From assembly GCA_913058145.1 (NCBI GenBank), contig CAJXQM010000011.1, positions 1-64,000 on the forward strand: DNA of 64,000 nt, written 5' to 3'. The position numbers were made by a program, and so were the translations under genes. Under the pieces are notes generated by a model. It was not told where the DNA came from. It did no database searches and saw only the letters and a program-made list of their open reading frames with translations. The stretch is from an uncultured Colwellia sp. (GTDB lineage: Bacteria; Pseudomonadota; Gammaproteobacteria; Enterobacterales; Alteromonadaceae). Of this stretch, positions 26,382 through 36,943 are shown piece after piece (position 1 is the first letter of the stretch; each line of letters begins with the position of its first letter).

Positions 26382-28190
26382 TTATTCTTTGTATGCTAAA
26401 TATTCCGCCTTGTTATCACCTAAATATAATTTTAATAATTTTTCTGGGGCACTAGGTAAGTGAACACTTAACAGTAAACCGGGGGTTTGATTAAAATTAG
26501 TATCGATAGCCATACAATGAAAATTTGCACCCAGTTTATGATACTGCTTTAGCAATACGGGTATATCTTTACCGTCTTCCTCTATCGCGCTAATGATTGT
26601 TGATAGGCCTTCTAACTCAATAGTATTTTGCGCTATAAACTGAGTCACTTCAGGATGTAGCTGACCAATGAAGGCTATTTTTGCTGTGACACCTGCTGAT
26701 GCCTTCACCATGGTTTTTTCCATAATGGCGACTGAGCGAGGATCATATTGTTTACTTAAGGATACTGTCCCGTAAAAAGTTCGATACCTTGGGTTTTGAC
26801 AAACATACGCGCCGATACCTTTCCAAAGTAATAATAGGCTGTGATAGCTTTTTTGCTCGCTGGCAATGATAAATGAGCGACCCATTTCCAAACAAGGTTG
26901 TTGCTGGTTAATAAACTCGTCGTTAAAATTAAACATTTGTGACAGATACAATTGCTCTAAACCGCCTTGCTTTTGTAGTATATCTGTTTGGCCAATACGA
27001 TAAGCCCCCGTGATTTGGTTATTCTTTTGATCATAGATAAACAGATGCATGTAAGTGGCATCAAACTTATCGGTGTCGTATGGTTCGCCACTGCCTTCAT
27101 CTAGATCACGGAAAGTTAACTCACGTAAACGTGCAATTTCTTTAACACAGTTTGGTATTTGTGCTTGATAGCCGTAGTAAACACCATAATGTTTAAAGGT
27201 TAACAAATGTTGTTTTTCGGGTAACCTTTCTAGTTCATACTTTATTAAGGCACTATCGGTTTTCTCTGCGACAGGACTCATCGCTGCTTTAGCATCGTCT
27301 TGTGGCCAAGGTTTTAAATACTGTTGATCGTTTAAGTAACACTGTATCCGTAATAGGTTATTTTTCATTTCACTGTTGCTAAATGGGGTTAATTGCTTTG
27401 GTGTAATAATATTGTTGGCACTAAGCGTGATTTGATGGTTTTGTAATTTAAATATTTTCCGCGCTAGCATCAATAAACGAAATCGATAATAAATACGTCC
27501 CAAACGATGGAATAGTGTTGAATTGGTACCAGAAATAAAAATAGGTAAAATAGGCGTCTGTGTTTTATCCGCTATATTTACGGCTAAGCGATTCCAATGA
27601 CCATCGGTAATTATTTTTTGTTCACTTTGATAAAAAGATACACGGCCTGCTGGAAAAATCACTAATAATCCATCGTCTTCAACGTGCCGATAACACTGCT
27701 TTATGGCAGTACTATTAATCGCTGTTTGAGGTTTTAATGGGTTGGCAAAGATAAAATAATCGTTTATTTCTTTAAATACTTTAAGCGCAATGTTTGCCAT
27801 CACTTTGGTGTCATTTCGGTAATTCGTCAACAAGTTGGCAATAATGACGCCTTCGACCATGCCATAAGGGTGATTACAAACAACAATGCACTTGCCTGTT
27901 TTGGGAATTTTCTTAAGTACGTTATCCGCAGATAAAATACTAACGCCTAATGCATCTAATAATTTTTCTGAAAACTCTTGTTTGTCTAAGCCTGAAAAGT
28001 TTTGTTCGACATAAAGGTTGTTTAGCTTTTTTATGCCAAGTAACCTATCGAGCATAGGCGCGAAAAAATTTAATATTTTACCTGAAGTGGTTTTAGATGA
28101 AAACGCAGCAAGGCTAATATGTGATAAAGGTTTAGCATTGGTATTTGAATCTATTGAATTTAGTGTACTTTCAACTTGGCTACTACTCAT
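26382..28190 (-). CDS. Two-domain acyltransferase (PlsC-type plus GNAT/OlsB-type), OlsF-like
   Basis: A 602-residue fusion. Residues about 60-290 form a PlsC-type lysophospholipid acyltransferase with NHPYGMVEG (from residue 106) and IFPAGRVS. Residues about 330-590 form an OlsB-like N-acyltransferase of the GNAT superfamily (RELTFRDLDEGSGEPYDTDKFD, ARxGRSFI-type segment CLEMGRSFI). This is the domain order of OlsF of Serratia, where the C-terminal half makes lyso-ornithine lipid and the N-terminal half adds the second acyl chain. Ornithine lipid synthesis is therefore the best guess, but the acceptor is not provable from sequence. The gene is inserted between the yfcL and mnmC parts of a conserved neighbourhood. 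Confidence 0.75.
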   Translation of the reverse strand: MSSSQVESTLNSIDSNTNAKPLSHISLAAFSSKTTSGKILNFFAPMLDRLLGIKKLNNLYVEQNFSGLDKQEFSEKLLDALGVSILSADNVLKKIPKTGKCIVVCNHPYGMVEGVIIANLLTNYRNDTKVMANIALKVFKEINDYFIFANPLKPQTAINSTAIKQCYRHVEDDGLLVIFPAGRVSFYQSEQKIITDGHWNRLAVNIADKTQTPILPIFISGTNSTLFHRLGRIYYRFRLLMLARKIFKLQNHQITLSANNIITPKQLTPFSNSEMKNNLLRIQCYLNDQQYLKPWPQDDAKAAMSPVAEKTDSALIKYELERLPEKQHLLTFKHYGVYYGYQAQIPNCVKEIARLRELTFRDLDEGSGEPYDTDKFDATYMHLFIYDQKNNQITGAYRIGQTDILQKQGGLEQLYLSQMFNFNDEFINQQQPCLEMGRSFIIASEQKSYHSLLLLWKGIGAYVCQNPRYRTFYGTVSLSKQYDPRSVAIMEKTMVKASAGVTAKIAFIGQLHPEVTQFIAQNTIELEGLSTIISAIEEDGKDIPVLLKQYHKLGANFHCMAIDTNFNQTPGLLLSVHLPSAPEKLLKLYLGDNKAEYLAYKE

Positions 28191-28341
28191 GTTATCTTCC
28201 TGATCAAATCAAGTTAGTATTGCTGTTTTATGCAATATATAACACTTGGATGATACAAAGTAAGTAAAGGTTACAATTTTACTTTAGATAAAGTTACTGT
28301 AAGTGCCAGGGTCGTGGTCTGTTAATAGTTGCGTTAAGTTT

Positions 28342-28530
28342 TTATTGGACAGTTTTTTCGTCATCGTTTTTTGACATGATATATGGACCATCGTTAGCTA
28401 CAAAATTTTTACCTTTATTATTCATTAGTTTTTTAATACTCGCCTGTACTAAGTTGTGACCAGCGACATAGCAATTAAGACCAATGGTACAAATAACGCA
28501 GGGTAGTAATTTGTGTTCGAGCTTTTTCAT
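28342..28530 (-). CDS. Small hypothetical protein
   Basis: A 62-residue frame with a plausible ribosome binding site (AAAAAGAG seven bases before the ATG). The N-terminal half is hydrophobic with three cysteines (CVICTIGLNC), the rest is polar. I do not recognise it. It sits alone between mnmC and the acyltransferase on the same strand and could equally be a chance frame. Confidence 0.4.
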   Translation of the reverse strand: MKKLEHKLLPCVICTIGLNCYVAGHNLVQASIKKLMNNKGKNFVANDGPYIMSKNDDEKTVQ

Positions 28531-28604
28531 TGGATACTCTTTTTATGACAATTCGTATTGTATTAGACCGTAATTTATCTTTTATATTTCATCCCGTTTA
28601 ATTG

Positions 28605-30002
28605 TTATACTTTTCGTCTAATGATATCGCGAATAACAAAACGATTTGGGCTTAAGTTAAATAACATTTCGTTACTTACAGGGTAGGGTGTGCCGCATAA
28701 ATCAGCCGTTAAAATATCGGCAGCGAGCGGTGCGGAACATAAACCACGCGCACCAAAGCCCATCATGACATAAAGGTTCTTAACCGCTGGCGCCGCTTGA
28801 TTGTATTTCCAATTTTTATCTTTCGCCAAATGAGGGTAGGTCTCTATATGTTTTTGAACATCAGGCATCGCACCAACCATAGGTATATGATCTGGGGTCA
28901 TGCAGCGTAGCCTTGCTTTACTGGCTGATATATCTTGCTCAGTCCAATTGATGTCCTTAGCTAAATCAGGTAAGCAACTAGAGAGCATTTTTAAATTATA
29001 CTCATCATCCTCTTTTGTCGCGATAGTACTGGTATTGTTTTTCTTAAACGTTGCCCCTATACAATGAATGCCTGGGTGTTGAGCAGTGCTACTGCTAGGG
29101 GTTAAATAACCTTTATGGCAAATAACCGTAGATAATGGGTTGATTACACTGTTAGTTTTCATTGAGGTTATTTGCCCTTGTACTGAAGTAAAGGGCAGTT
29201 GCTTGATAAAGTCGAGGTCAATAACTTCTGCACCACCACATACCACCAAAACACTGGCATCAAAATTACCGTTGTTAGTAATTAATCGCCAGTGCGTTGG
29301 CTCTTTTTCAGCTTTATCTTTTTGTGTTTGATTATCAATGGGTTGTAATTGTTCTATTTTATTGACTAAGATATTGGTATTTACGGTTAACTTCCCCGTG
29401 GTTTTAGCAGCACTAACCATTTGCTTAACAAGTTCTTGAGGGGCTATCCAACCGGCATTTGGCATAAAAAGACCGCCATTACGTAATGTGACATTAGCAA
29501 TCTGACTCGCTTGTTCAGCGCCAACTTTATGAATAAGCTCGGTGGGCCAAGTGGCAAGTTCGTTAAATGTTTTTTGGCGTTTTACTAATGATTCGTTATA
29601 GGCTACTTCTATTAAGCCACACCAACTATGAGGAAAATCGAATCCTTGTTGAGAAATTTCAGTATAAAGTGCTTTAGCTCGCCAAAAAGCCTGTTGGTAA
29701 AATAAACTAATGTCATCCGCTCGCTGGTGTAATAACGGATATAATGCACCGATAGCATTGCTTGATGCTCCTTGTGCTAGTGCATTGTCTTTGCAGTATA
29801 ACGTAACTTTTATACCTTGCTTAGTTAACGCATAAGCCGCACAAGCAGAAGCGATACCACCACCGATAATACTGACATGTTGTGGTTTTATTATCTTTGG
29901 TCTTAATTTATAGCCAGATTTACACTCAACATTAATATCATTAAATTGTTCTGAACAGGTCATACCATCAGGTTTAAAACTTAATTTTTGTTTTTTATTC
30001 AT
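28605..30002 (-). CDS. mnmC: FAD-dependent cmnm5(s2)U34 oxidoreductase, MnmC C-terminal half only
   Basis: A 465-residue protein corresponding to the oxidoreductase half of MnmC. The FAD site [20 protein letters not shown] is at about residues 44-63, followed by [19 protein letters not shown] and near the end [20 protein letters not shown]. In E. coli MnmC is one protein of about 668 residues whose N-terminal methyltransferase half acts after the oxidase half on the tRNA wobble uridine. That half is absent: only 245 bp separate the start from fabB, all regulatory. Either a separate MnmD is encoded elsewhere or the last methylation is lost. The gene position (divergent from fabB) is as in E. 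coli. Confidence 0.85.
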   Translation of the reverse strand: MNKKQKLSFKPDGMTCSEQFNDINVECKSGYKLRPKIIKPQHVSIIGGGIASACAAYALTKQGIKVTLYCKDNALAQGASSNAIGALYPLLHQRADDISLFYQQAFWRAKALYTEISQQGFDFPHSWCGLIEVAYNESLVKRQKTFNELATWPTELIHKVGAEQASQIANVTLRNGGLFMPNAGWIAPQELVKQMVSAAKTTGKLTVNTNILVNKIEQLQPIDNQTQKDKAEKEPTHWRLITNNGNFDASVLVVCGGAEVIDLDFIKQLPFTSVQGQITSMKTNSVINPLSTVICHKGYLTPSSSTAQHPGIHCIGATFKKNNTSTIATKEDDEYNLKMLSSCLPDLAKDINWTEQDISASKARLRCMTPDHIPMVGAMPDVQKHIETYPHLAKDKNWKYNQAAPAVKNLYVMMGFGARGLCSAPLAADILTADLCGTPYPVSNEMLFNLSPNRFVIRDIIRRKV

Positions 30003-30126
30003 AGAGTTAGTTAGTATTGCTTAGCTTTCATCGTGATATTTTAATATAATTATTGATTGAGGTCAGTGATATTTACTGCTTTTTTAGTTAAAGTGCGTAG
30101 ATATATTTTTATTAAAAATATATTAT

Positions 30127-30144
30127 AGCGTACATGTGTACGCT
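30127..30144. promoter_or_regulatory. FabR-type palindrome upstream of fabB
   Basis: AGCGTACATGTGTACGCT, a perfect 18-bp palindrome. It fits the AGCGTACA-N2-TGTACGCT pattern of FabR repressor sites at fabA and fabB, and lies 105 bp before the fabB start. A TATAAT at 30195-30200 gives a likely transcription start near 30207. The palindrome could also affect the divergent mnmC gene. Confidence 0.75.
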
Positions 30145-30248
30145 GATTTGCTAGGTTAGCTAACTAGTAATACCGGTATGGGGACAAAGTTAAGTATAAT
30201 AATATGCCCGACTTTTGAAATTTTCTTATTATAATAATGGTTATTTAA

Positions 30249-31463
30249 ATGAAACGTGTAGTGATCACCGGTCTCGGTATAGTCTCAAGCATTGGTAATA
30301 ATGCAGAAGAAGTTTTAGCTTCATTAAAATCAGGTAAATCAGGTATAACTCACTCGGATAGTTTTGCAGAGCAAGGCTTGAAAAGTAATGTGTGGGGCAA
30401 ACCGGATATTGATATTAAAGATCACATTGATCGCAAAGCATTACGCTTTATGGGCGATGCAGCGGGTTATGCTTATATTGCTATGGAACAAGCTATTAGT
30501 GACGCAAAATTAACAGATGAACAAGTATCTGATTTTCGTACAGGTATTGTTGCTGGCTCTGGTGGCGCATCTTCAGCGAATATTGTATCGTCAACTGATA
30601 CGCTTCGTAGCCGTGGCATTCGTCGTGTAGGTCCCTATGCGGTTCCTAAAACGATGAGTAGCACAGTATCGGCTTGTTTAGCGACACCTTTTAAAATTAA
30701 AGGGGTTAACTACTCTATCAGTTCAGCATGTGCTACTAGTGCGCATTGTATTGGTAATGCCATGGAACTTATTCAACTAGGCAAACAAGATATTGTTTTT
30801 GCTGGTGGTGGTGAAGAAGTTGATTGGTCATTAGCGATGATGTTTGATGGTATGGGCGCCTTATCTGCGGGTCGTAATGATACCCCAGAGTTAGCTTCAC
30901 GTACTTATGATGCTGACAGAGATGGTTTTGTTATTTCTGGTGGTGGCGGTATGGTTGTCGTGGAAGAGCTAGAACACGCACTTGCGCGTGGCGCGCATAT
31001 CTATGCTGAAATTGTTGGTTATGGCGCTACGTCTGATGGTTACGACATGGTGGCACCAAGTGGTGAAGGCGCAGTACGTTGTATGCAACAAGCGATGCAA
31101 GGTGTGACTGGCGAAGTAGATTATTTAAATACTCACGGCACTTCTACTCCAGTAGGTGATGTTAAAGAACTTGGCGCAATTCAAGAATTATTTGGTGAAA
31201 AATCACCGGCTATTAGCGCAACTAAAGCAATGACAGGTCATGCATTAGGTGCCGCAGGTGTTCATGAAGCTATTTACTCTATTTTAATGATGGAAAACAA
31301 CTTTGTTGCCCCATCAATTAATATTGAAAACTTAGATGAACAAGCTAAAGGTTTAGATATTGTTACTGAAAAACGTGATGTTGAGCTTAATTTAGTTATG
31401 TCTAACAGTTTTGGTTTTGGTGGCACTAACGCGACGTTAGTGATGCAGAAATATAAAGCTTAG
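30249..31463 (+). CDS. fabB: 3-oxoacyl-ACP synthase I
   Basis: A 404-residue condensing enzyme. The active-site cysteine is Cys161 in [14 protein letters not shown], and the two histidines are in [11 protein letters not shown] and [12 protein letters not shown]. This Cys-His-His triad, the absence of a FabF-type pattern, and the neighbour mnmC identify FabB, which elongates the cis-unsaturated intermediates needed for membrane fluidity, a central task in a cold-adapted organism. A FabR-type site lies upstream and a strong terminator follows. Confidence 0.97.
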   Translation: MKRVVITGLGIVSSIGNNAEEVLASLKSGKSGITHSDSFAEQGLKSNVWGKPDIDIKDHIDRKALRFMGDAAGYAYIAMEQAISDAKLTDEQVSDFRTGIVAGSGGASSANIVSSTDTLRSRGIRRVGPYAVPKTMSSTVSACLATPFKIKGVNYSISSACATSAHCIGNAMELIQLGKQDIVFAGGGEEVDWSLAMMFDGMGALSAGRNDTPELASRTYDADRDGFVISGGGGMVVVEELEHALARGAHIYAEIVGYGATSDGYDMVAPSGEGAVRCMQQAMQGVTGEVDYLNTHGTSTPVGDVKELGAIQELFGEKSPAISATKAMTGHALGAAGVHEAIYSILMMENNFVAPSINIENLDEQAKGLDIVTEKRDVELNLVMSNSFGFGGTNATLVMQKYKA

Positions 31464-31520
31464 TGATAGATTGATAGCGTTGAGTTTCAAACGTTAGACT
31501 TCGCGCATTAAATTTCAAAT

Positions 31521-31558
31521 TAAGCCATGTAGGGTAAATTGACTTACATGGCTTTTTT
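31521..31558 (+). terminator. Intrinsic terminator after fabB
   Basis: AAGCCATGTA and TACATGGCTT form a 10-bp stem with an internal loop, followed by a T-run. Confidence 0.9.
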
Positions 31559-31619
31559 ATAACGGTAAACTGAGTATAATGCACTAAATGTTCAATGCAT
31601 CTAATAGCTTAAAGCATCT

Positions 31620-32753
31620 ATGAAAATACTTTTTGATGAAAACATGCCTTACGCTAAAGAGTTTTTTAGTGATTTTGCGAGTAGTGATACTCAGTTAATA
31701 CCTTTTGCAGGTCGAGATTTATCACCTGAGCAAGTACGTGATGCTGATGTGCTATTGGTGCGCTCAATTACTCAGGTTAATGAAACGCTGTTAAATGAAA
31801 ACCAAAAGCTTAGTTTTGTTGGTACCGCTACGATAGGTACGGATCACATCGATCAAACTTATCTTACTAAACGTGATGTCGCCTTTCATTCAGCCCCCGG
31901 TTGTAATGCAGTGTCGGTTGCTGAATATGTTCTTAGTGCGTTAGTTATTTTAGCTGAACGGTATTTGTTTGATTTAACTCAACTTAGCGTGGGAATTGTG
32001 GGTGGCGGTAACACGGGCACCCGTTTAAGTGAAAAGTTATCAGCGTTAGGTATTCAGTACAAAATTTGTGATCCTCTACTTGCAGCTAACATGGATGACA
32101 CCAGAGATTTTGTGTCATTAGAAGAAGTGCTTGAATGTGATGTTATTTCATTGCATGTACCTAAAGTTATTGATGGTGAATATCCCACTTATCATTTACT
32201 TGATGAGACTCGGTTAAACAATTTAAAAGATGAACAAATATTGATCAGTACTTGTCGCGGCGAGGTAATAGATAACCACGCTTTACTTGCGCTAAAAAAA
32301 TCGGGTCATGGATTGAAGTTAGTATTAGATGTATGGGAAGGTGAGCCAGATGTGTTAACACCATTGATTGACTATACCGAAATAGCTACCGCTCATATAG
32401 CTGGTTATAGCTTAGAAGGAAAAGCGCGTGGTACAGAAATGCTATATCAGGCATTATGCCAACATATTAATGTTGAGCCTGTATGTCAGTTAAAAATACT
32501 TTTACCTAAAGCTAGCATTTCATGTGTAGAATTAAATCAAGAATTTAATGAAATAGTACTAAACCAGTTAGTTAAAATGGTTTACGATGTTAGGCGTGAC
32601 GATGCTATTTTTCGTCAGCAATTATCAAGTCAAGGTTTCGATGCCCTTAGAAAAAACTACCCAACTCGCAGGGAGTTTTCAGCGGTGCAAGTAATTTTGT
32701 CATATAACACCTATAGCAGTGTGCCCCACCGCTTAGGTTTCAGTAGAGCTTAG
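31620..32753 (+). CDS. pdxB: 4-phosphoerythronate dehydrogenase
   Basis: A 377-residue NAD-dependent D-2-hydroxyacid dehydrogenase for the second step of pyridoxal phosphate synthesis. It shows the Rossmann motif GIVGGGNTGTRL (about 124-135), catalytic STCRGEVID and HIAGYSLEGKARGTEML, and the C-terminal dimerisation domain specific to PdxB. It is followed by asd, as pdxB is followed by the asd paralogue usg in E. coli. Confidence 0.97.
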   Translation: MKILFDENMPYAKEFFSDFASSDTQLIPFAGRDLSPEQVRDADVLLVRSITQVNETLLNENQKLSFVGTATIGTDHIDQTYLTKRDVAFHSAPGCNAVSVAEYVLSALVILAERYLFDLTQLSVGIVGGGNTGTRLSEKLSALGIQYKICDPLLAANMDDTRDFVSLEEVLECDVISLHVPKVIDGEYPTYHLLDETRLNNLKDEQILISTCRGEVIDNHALLALKKSGHGLKLVLDVWEGEPDVLTPLIDYTEIATAHIAGYSLEGKARGTEMLYQALCQHINVEPVCQLKILLPKASISCVELNQEFNEIVLNQLVKMVYDVRRDDAIFRQQLSSQGFDALRKNYPTRREFSAVQVILSYNTYSSVPHRLGFSRA

Positions 32754-32802
32754 ATATTAATAAAGAACTACTTAATTAAAACAAAAGTAAAGAGAGAGGA
32801 TC

Positions 32803-33822
32803 ATGGCACAAAAATTTGATGTATGCATACTTGGCGCAACAGGCTTAGTTGGCAAAACCATTATGGAAATTTTAGAAGAAAGAGATTTCCCAATTAATAA
32901 ACTATATCCATTAGCAAGTGCTCGCTCTGCTGGTGAATTTATTGAATTTAATGGCGAAAGCATTGAAGTGCTTGATGCAGATAATTTTGATTGGAGCCAA
33001 GCGCAAATTGGTTTCTTTTCTGCTGGTGGCGCTACCTCAGCAAAATATGCACCTATTGCAGGGGAGGCTGGCTGTATTGTTATTGATAATACCTCTGAGT
33101 TTCGTTATGACGACGACATTCCATTAGTGATACCCGAAGTAAATCCACAAGCATTAGGTGAATACCGTAACCGTAATATTATTGCGAACCCTAATTGTTC
33201 TACCATTCAAATGCTGGTGGCATTAAAACCTATTTATGACGCGGTAGGAATTAACCGTGTTAACGTGTGTACTTATCAGTCAGTTTCTGGCGGTGGTAAA
33301 GCAGCTATGGATGAGTTAGCTAAGCAAACTGCAGATTTATTGAGCGGTAAGCCAGTTGAAACAAAAAACTTTTCTCGTCAAATAGCGTTTAATGTTATTC
33401 CACAAATAGATGTGTTCCTTGAGAACGGTTACACCAAAGAAGAAATGAAAATGGTATGGGAAACGAAGAAAATATTATGTGATGATAATGTTTTAGTTAA
33501 CCCTACTGCTGTTCGTGTGCCTGTGTTTTTTGGTCACGGCGAATCTTTACATATTGAAACTAATTCACCCATTTCGGCAGAAGAAGTTAAAGAATTATTA
33601 GCACAATCTCCGGGCTTAGTAGTTTGCCCTAAAGACGAAGATTTCCCTACACAAATTACTGACGCAAGTGGTAAAGATGATACGTTCGTTGGTCGTATAC
33701 GTGAAGATATTAGTCATAATTGTGGTATAAATATGTGGATAGTTGCAGATAACGTACGTAAAGGTGCGGCAACAAATAGTGTTCAAATAGCTGAATTATT
33801 AATTAAAGATCATCTAAGCTAG
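32803..33822 (+). CDS. asd: Aspartate-semialdehyde dehydrogenase
   Basis: A 339-residue NADPH-dependent enzyme of the lysine/methionine/threonine branch. It has an N-terminal GATGLVGK, the active-site Cys132 in ANPNCSTIQ, and the catalytic histidine in FFGHGESLHIET. It occupies the place of E. coli usg, but the catalytic residues are intact, so a working enzyme is expected. GAGAGGATC before the ATG is a strong ribosome binding site. Confidence 0.95.
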   Translation: MAQKFDVCILGATGLVGKTIMEILEERDFPINKLYPLASARSAGEFIEFNGESIEVLDADNFDWSQAQIGFFSAGGATSAKYAPIAGEAGCIVIDNTSEFRYDDDIPLVIPEVNPQALGEYRNRNIIANPNCSTIQMLVALKPIYDAVGINRVNVCTYQSVSGGGKAAMDELAKQTADLLSGKPVETKNFSRQIAFNVIPQIDVFLENGYTKEEMKMVWETKKILCDDNVLVNPTAVRVPVFFGHGESLHIETNSPISAEEVKELLAQSPGLVVCPKDEDFPTQITDASGKDDTFVGRIREDISHNCGINMWIVADNVRKGAATNSVQIAELLIKDHLS

Positions 33823-33850
33823 TTAGCTAAAGATAACTCCGAAAATTTTA

Positions 33851-33896
33851 AAACTCGTCGTCAACATTAATAATTATGTTAACGGCGAGTTTTTTT
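33851..33896 (+). terminator. Intrinsic terminator after asd
   Basis: A long hairpin with arms AAACTCGTCG and CGGCGAGTTT (minor mismatches) continuing inward, followed by T7. Confidence 0.9.
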
Positions 33897-34083
33897 GGTT
33901 TTATTTCTCAAAATATTGAGTAATCTCTTTTTAATTTGGTATTATTATTTATTCGCTAATTTCATATTCATATAAGATGGAATAAATTTTGCTTCGATGT
34001 GATAAGTTATCGATCGCCTTACTTTGTCAAATAACTGACGAATAGCTAATTTTGTGAAAATAATAATGACTGGGAAAACTTCA

Positions 34084-35946
34084 ATGCAAAAATCATTTCG
34101 CCTGTGCCTATGGCAAGTTGTTCTTGGTATATTCACTGTTAGTGTATTTTCTATTAGTATGCTCTACACAAGTAGTACGGCTTTTTCACAAGAAGTACAG
34201 ACCCCAGAACGCAGCATTCATATGCGCATTCCTAACAGTACCGATGTTTTTCCTTTTGATAGGTATGGGCCTCTTACTCAAAGAGATACGCTATGGAACA
34301 TAGCATTGACGGTCCGCCCTGATAATCGTTTAAGTGTTTATCAAGTCATGGAAGCCTTGCATCAAGCGAACCCCCAATCCTTTGTTAATGGTAATTTTAA
34401 CCATCTGGTTGAAGGACAATACTTAAAAGTTCCATCACTTGATCGCATGATGTCTGTGAATAAGGCTGTGGCAAAACAAAAGTCTACTCAAGATGATATA
34501 GATTGGCACAAAAAACAAGGTAAAAAGGTAGCTAAAAAATCAGGAATACAAGAGTATTCTAATGTTAATAAAAAACACTTAGATACGGTAAAAATCGAAA
34601 TAAATGATCAACTAAAAGAGATAGATCATAAACAACAGAAGCGTTTAACAAATATTCAACATGATGTTTTAAAGTCTATTGATGGTTTACAAGCTATTTT
34701 AAAAGAAAATGAAGAACTACGTCAAAGGCTAACGTCATTTAATAACCAGTTAATTAGTATGAAAACGGAGGTTGCTGAAGGGAAAGAAATCAAGTTGAAA
34801 GTGGATGATTTGATCAGGTTGCAACAAATACTATTAGATAAATATCAAGTGAAAGAACAAGAGTTATTGTTAGAACGAGAACAAGCAGTATTAGAAAAAG
34901 ATAATGTTTTTTCAAATGTAGGATTGATTTTTTTAATAGCAACGTTACCCGCGGTGTTAATTTTGTTAGTTGTTGCGCTAATTTTTAAACAGCGTAATAA
35001 ATATACAATCACACCTGTAAATAAGCCTAAGAAAATATCTAAGATTAAACCTGAAAACATATCAAAAGAGCCAAAAGCGAATATAGACGAAATGGGTGAA
35101 CTTTCTCTTGATGATGGCATTGAAGAGGCAAAGCTAGAACAAGATGAACTTGATTCTTTGCTAATGGCAGATGATGCTATCAAAAAGCAAGAAGCTCAAG
35201 GAAATGAAGTACTAGTCGATGATCAAAGTGATTTTTGTGACGATAATGCTAAAGCAGTAATGATTAATCCTGATGATTTTGATTCGCTTATTGCTGATGC
35301 GTTTGATGAAGACTCAGTTGCTGAGTTATTAAGCGATCAAGCGACAGATCATTCTATTGAATTAACGCCTGACGTTTCTGAACAGAATGTTCTTACAGGT
35401 TTATTTAATAAAAATAACGATAAGAGCCAAGTATCGGAAGCAATTGAAATAAATGATATTCAAGAATTAGACAGTTTGGATTTTGATGAACTATTAGCAA
35501 ATATTGAAGAAGAATCCAGTGCTGCTAGTACGTCAGTTGATTTCAATAAAAGCTTAGAGGTTGACGATGATGTTTCTCTTGCAGACTTTGATAATATTAC
35601 CTCAAATATTCCTTTGAATGACAACATAAAAGCCACTAAAAATGAGCAAAGCTTTGTGTCTGTGGATTCTTTACTATCAGAAACTCAATATGAAGCAAGC
35701 GATAATGAACCTTATGATAAAACTAATATTGATGTTGGTTTAAATGAATTTCCAGAATTTACTGATGGCGTTAATAAGATTGATGTAGATGTAGATGAAA
35801 ATGGTATGGCTGCAAAGCTGGATTTAGCGAAAATTTATATTGAAATTGATGATTTTGACAATGCCCAGGTGATTCTACAAGAGGTGGTTAAGCTAGGTGA
35901 CACTCAACAACAAATAGCGGCGAAAAAATTGCTAGATAATTTATAG
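34084..35946 (+). CDS. FimV/HubP family polar landmark protein
   Basis: A 620-residue protein. It has an N-terminal signal peptide or anchor (about 1-36), a FimV N-terminal region (RYGPLTQRDTLWNIALTVRP...VYQVMEALHQANPQSF, LysM-like peptidoglycan-binding), a coiled coil (about 150-250), one membrane helix (VGLIFLIATLPAVLILLVVALIF, about 281-303), a long acidic cytoplasmic region (about 330-590), and the conserved C-terminal FimV motif LDLAKIYIEIDDFDNAQVILQEV. HubP/FimV proteins organise the cell pole, flagella and pili. The ATG at 34084 is preferred because GGGA precedes it; a GTG at 34054 would add ten residues. It sits before truA, the conserved place of fimV. Confidence 0.9.
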   Translation: MQKSFRLCLWQVVLGIFTVSVFSISMLYTSSTAFSQEVQTPERSIHMRIPNSTDVFPFDRYGPLTQRDTLWNIALTVRPDNRLSVYQVMEALHQANPQSFVNGNFNHLVEGQYLKVPSLDRMMSVNKAVAKQKSTQDDIDWHKKQGKKVAKKSGIQEYSNVNKKHLDTVKIEINDQLKEIDHKQQKRLTNIQHDVLKSIDGLQAILKENEELRQRLTSFNNQLISMKTEVAEGKEIKLKVDDLIRLQQILLDKYQVKEQELLLEREQAVLEKDNVFSNVGLIFLIATLPAVLILLVVALIFKQRNKYTITPVNKPKKISKIKPENISKEPKANIDEMGELSLDDGIEEAKLEQDELDSLLMADDAIKKQEAQGNEVLVDDQSDFCDDNAKAVMINPDDFDSLIADAFDEDSVAELLSDQATDHSIELTPDVSEQNVLTGLFNKNNDKSQVSEAIEINDIQELDSLDFDELLANIEEESSAASTSVDFNKSLEVDDDVSLADFDNITSNIPLNDNIKATKNEQSFVSVDSLLSETQYEASDNEPYDKTNIDVGLNEFPEFTDGVNKIDVDVDENGMAAKLDLAKIYIEIDDFDNAQVILQEVVKLGDTQQQIAAKKLLDNL

Positions 35947-36160
35947 TTACCAGTCAAATATTCTTAATACATGAGTTTTAGGACATTAGCTCGAACTAGG
36001 CTTAATACTGATGTTTTTATTATAAATTCCTTTTAAATATAGATCTAATTCAATTAGTATAAGCTTAACAAGCATTGGCATAGCACAGCAAAATAATAGA
36101 TAATGCGCGACTATATAGATTGGATGAAAGTCAATCAGAGCCGTGTTTGAAGAGGTTTAC

Positions 36161-36943
36161 ATGCGTTATGCGTTAGGTGTTGAATACGATGGAAGAAATT
36201 ACTGTGGCTGGCAGAAACAAAAGAATGTTATTGGTGTTCAGCACAAGGTTGAACAAGCGCTCTCAAAAATTGCAGCTGAACCTATCGAAGTTATATGTGC
36301 TGGTCGTACTGACACGGGCGTAAATGCTACCAATCAAGTAGTTCACTTTGATACTAGGAAAATGCGTAAAGATACCGCATGGACGCTAGGTGTAAATACT
36401 CATCTACCTAGCGATATTGCAATTACTTGGGTTAAAGCTGTTAGTGAAGAGTTTCATGCTCGTTTTAGCGCTACAGCTAGGCGCTATCGTTATATTATTA
36501 ATAATAAGAGATTGCGTTCCGCTATTTTAAGTTATGGTATTAGCCACCATCATTTCCCTCTTGATGAAAAATTAATGTATCAAGGGGCGCAATATCTTAT
36601 TGGAAAACATGACTTTACTTCATTTCGTACGGTTCATTGTCAATCTCATTCACCAATACGCACTATTATTCATTGTGAGATAACTCGTCAAGGCGATTAT
36701 ATTATTGTTGATATTAAGGCGAATGCTTTTTTACACCATATGGTACGAAATATTGTTGGAAGTTTAATGAGAGTAGGGCAAGCGCAAGAAAAACCTATTT
36801 GGATGAAAGATGTACTTGAGCTTAAAAATCGTTGCTTAGCCGGTGTGACAGCACCTCCTGAGGGCTTATATTTTATTGAAGTTGATTATCCGCAGGAATT
36901 TAACATCCCTAAAGGACCTTTTGGACCACTATTTTTAAGCTAA
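36161..36943 (+). CDS. truA: tRNA pseudouridine synthase A
   Basis: A 261-residue enzyme modifying U38-40 of the tRNA anticodon arm. The catalytic Asp51 is in [20 protein letters not shown], and [16 protein letters not shown] is the second family motif. The ATG at 36161 is preceded by GAAGAGG; an in-frame GTG at 36143 has no ribosome binding site. The order fimV, truA, accD, folC follows E. coli. Confidence 0.97.
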   Translation: MRYALGVEYDGRNYCGWQKQKNVIGVQHKVEQALSKIAAEPIEVICAGRTDTGVNATNQVVHFDTRKMRKDTAWTLGVNTHLPSDIAITWVKAVSEEFHARFSATARRYRYIINNKRLRSAILSYGISHHHFPLDEKLMYQGAQYLIGKHDFTSFRTVHCQSHSPIRTIIHCEITRQGDYIIVDIKANAFLHHMVRNIVGSLMRVGQAQEKPIWMKDVLELKNRCLAGVTAPPEGLYFIEVDYPQEFNIPKGPFGPLFLS

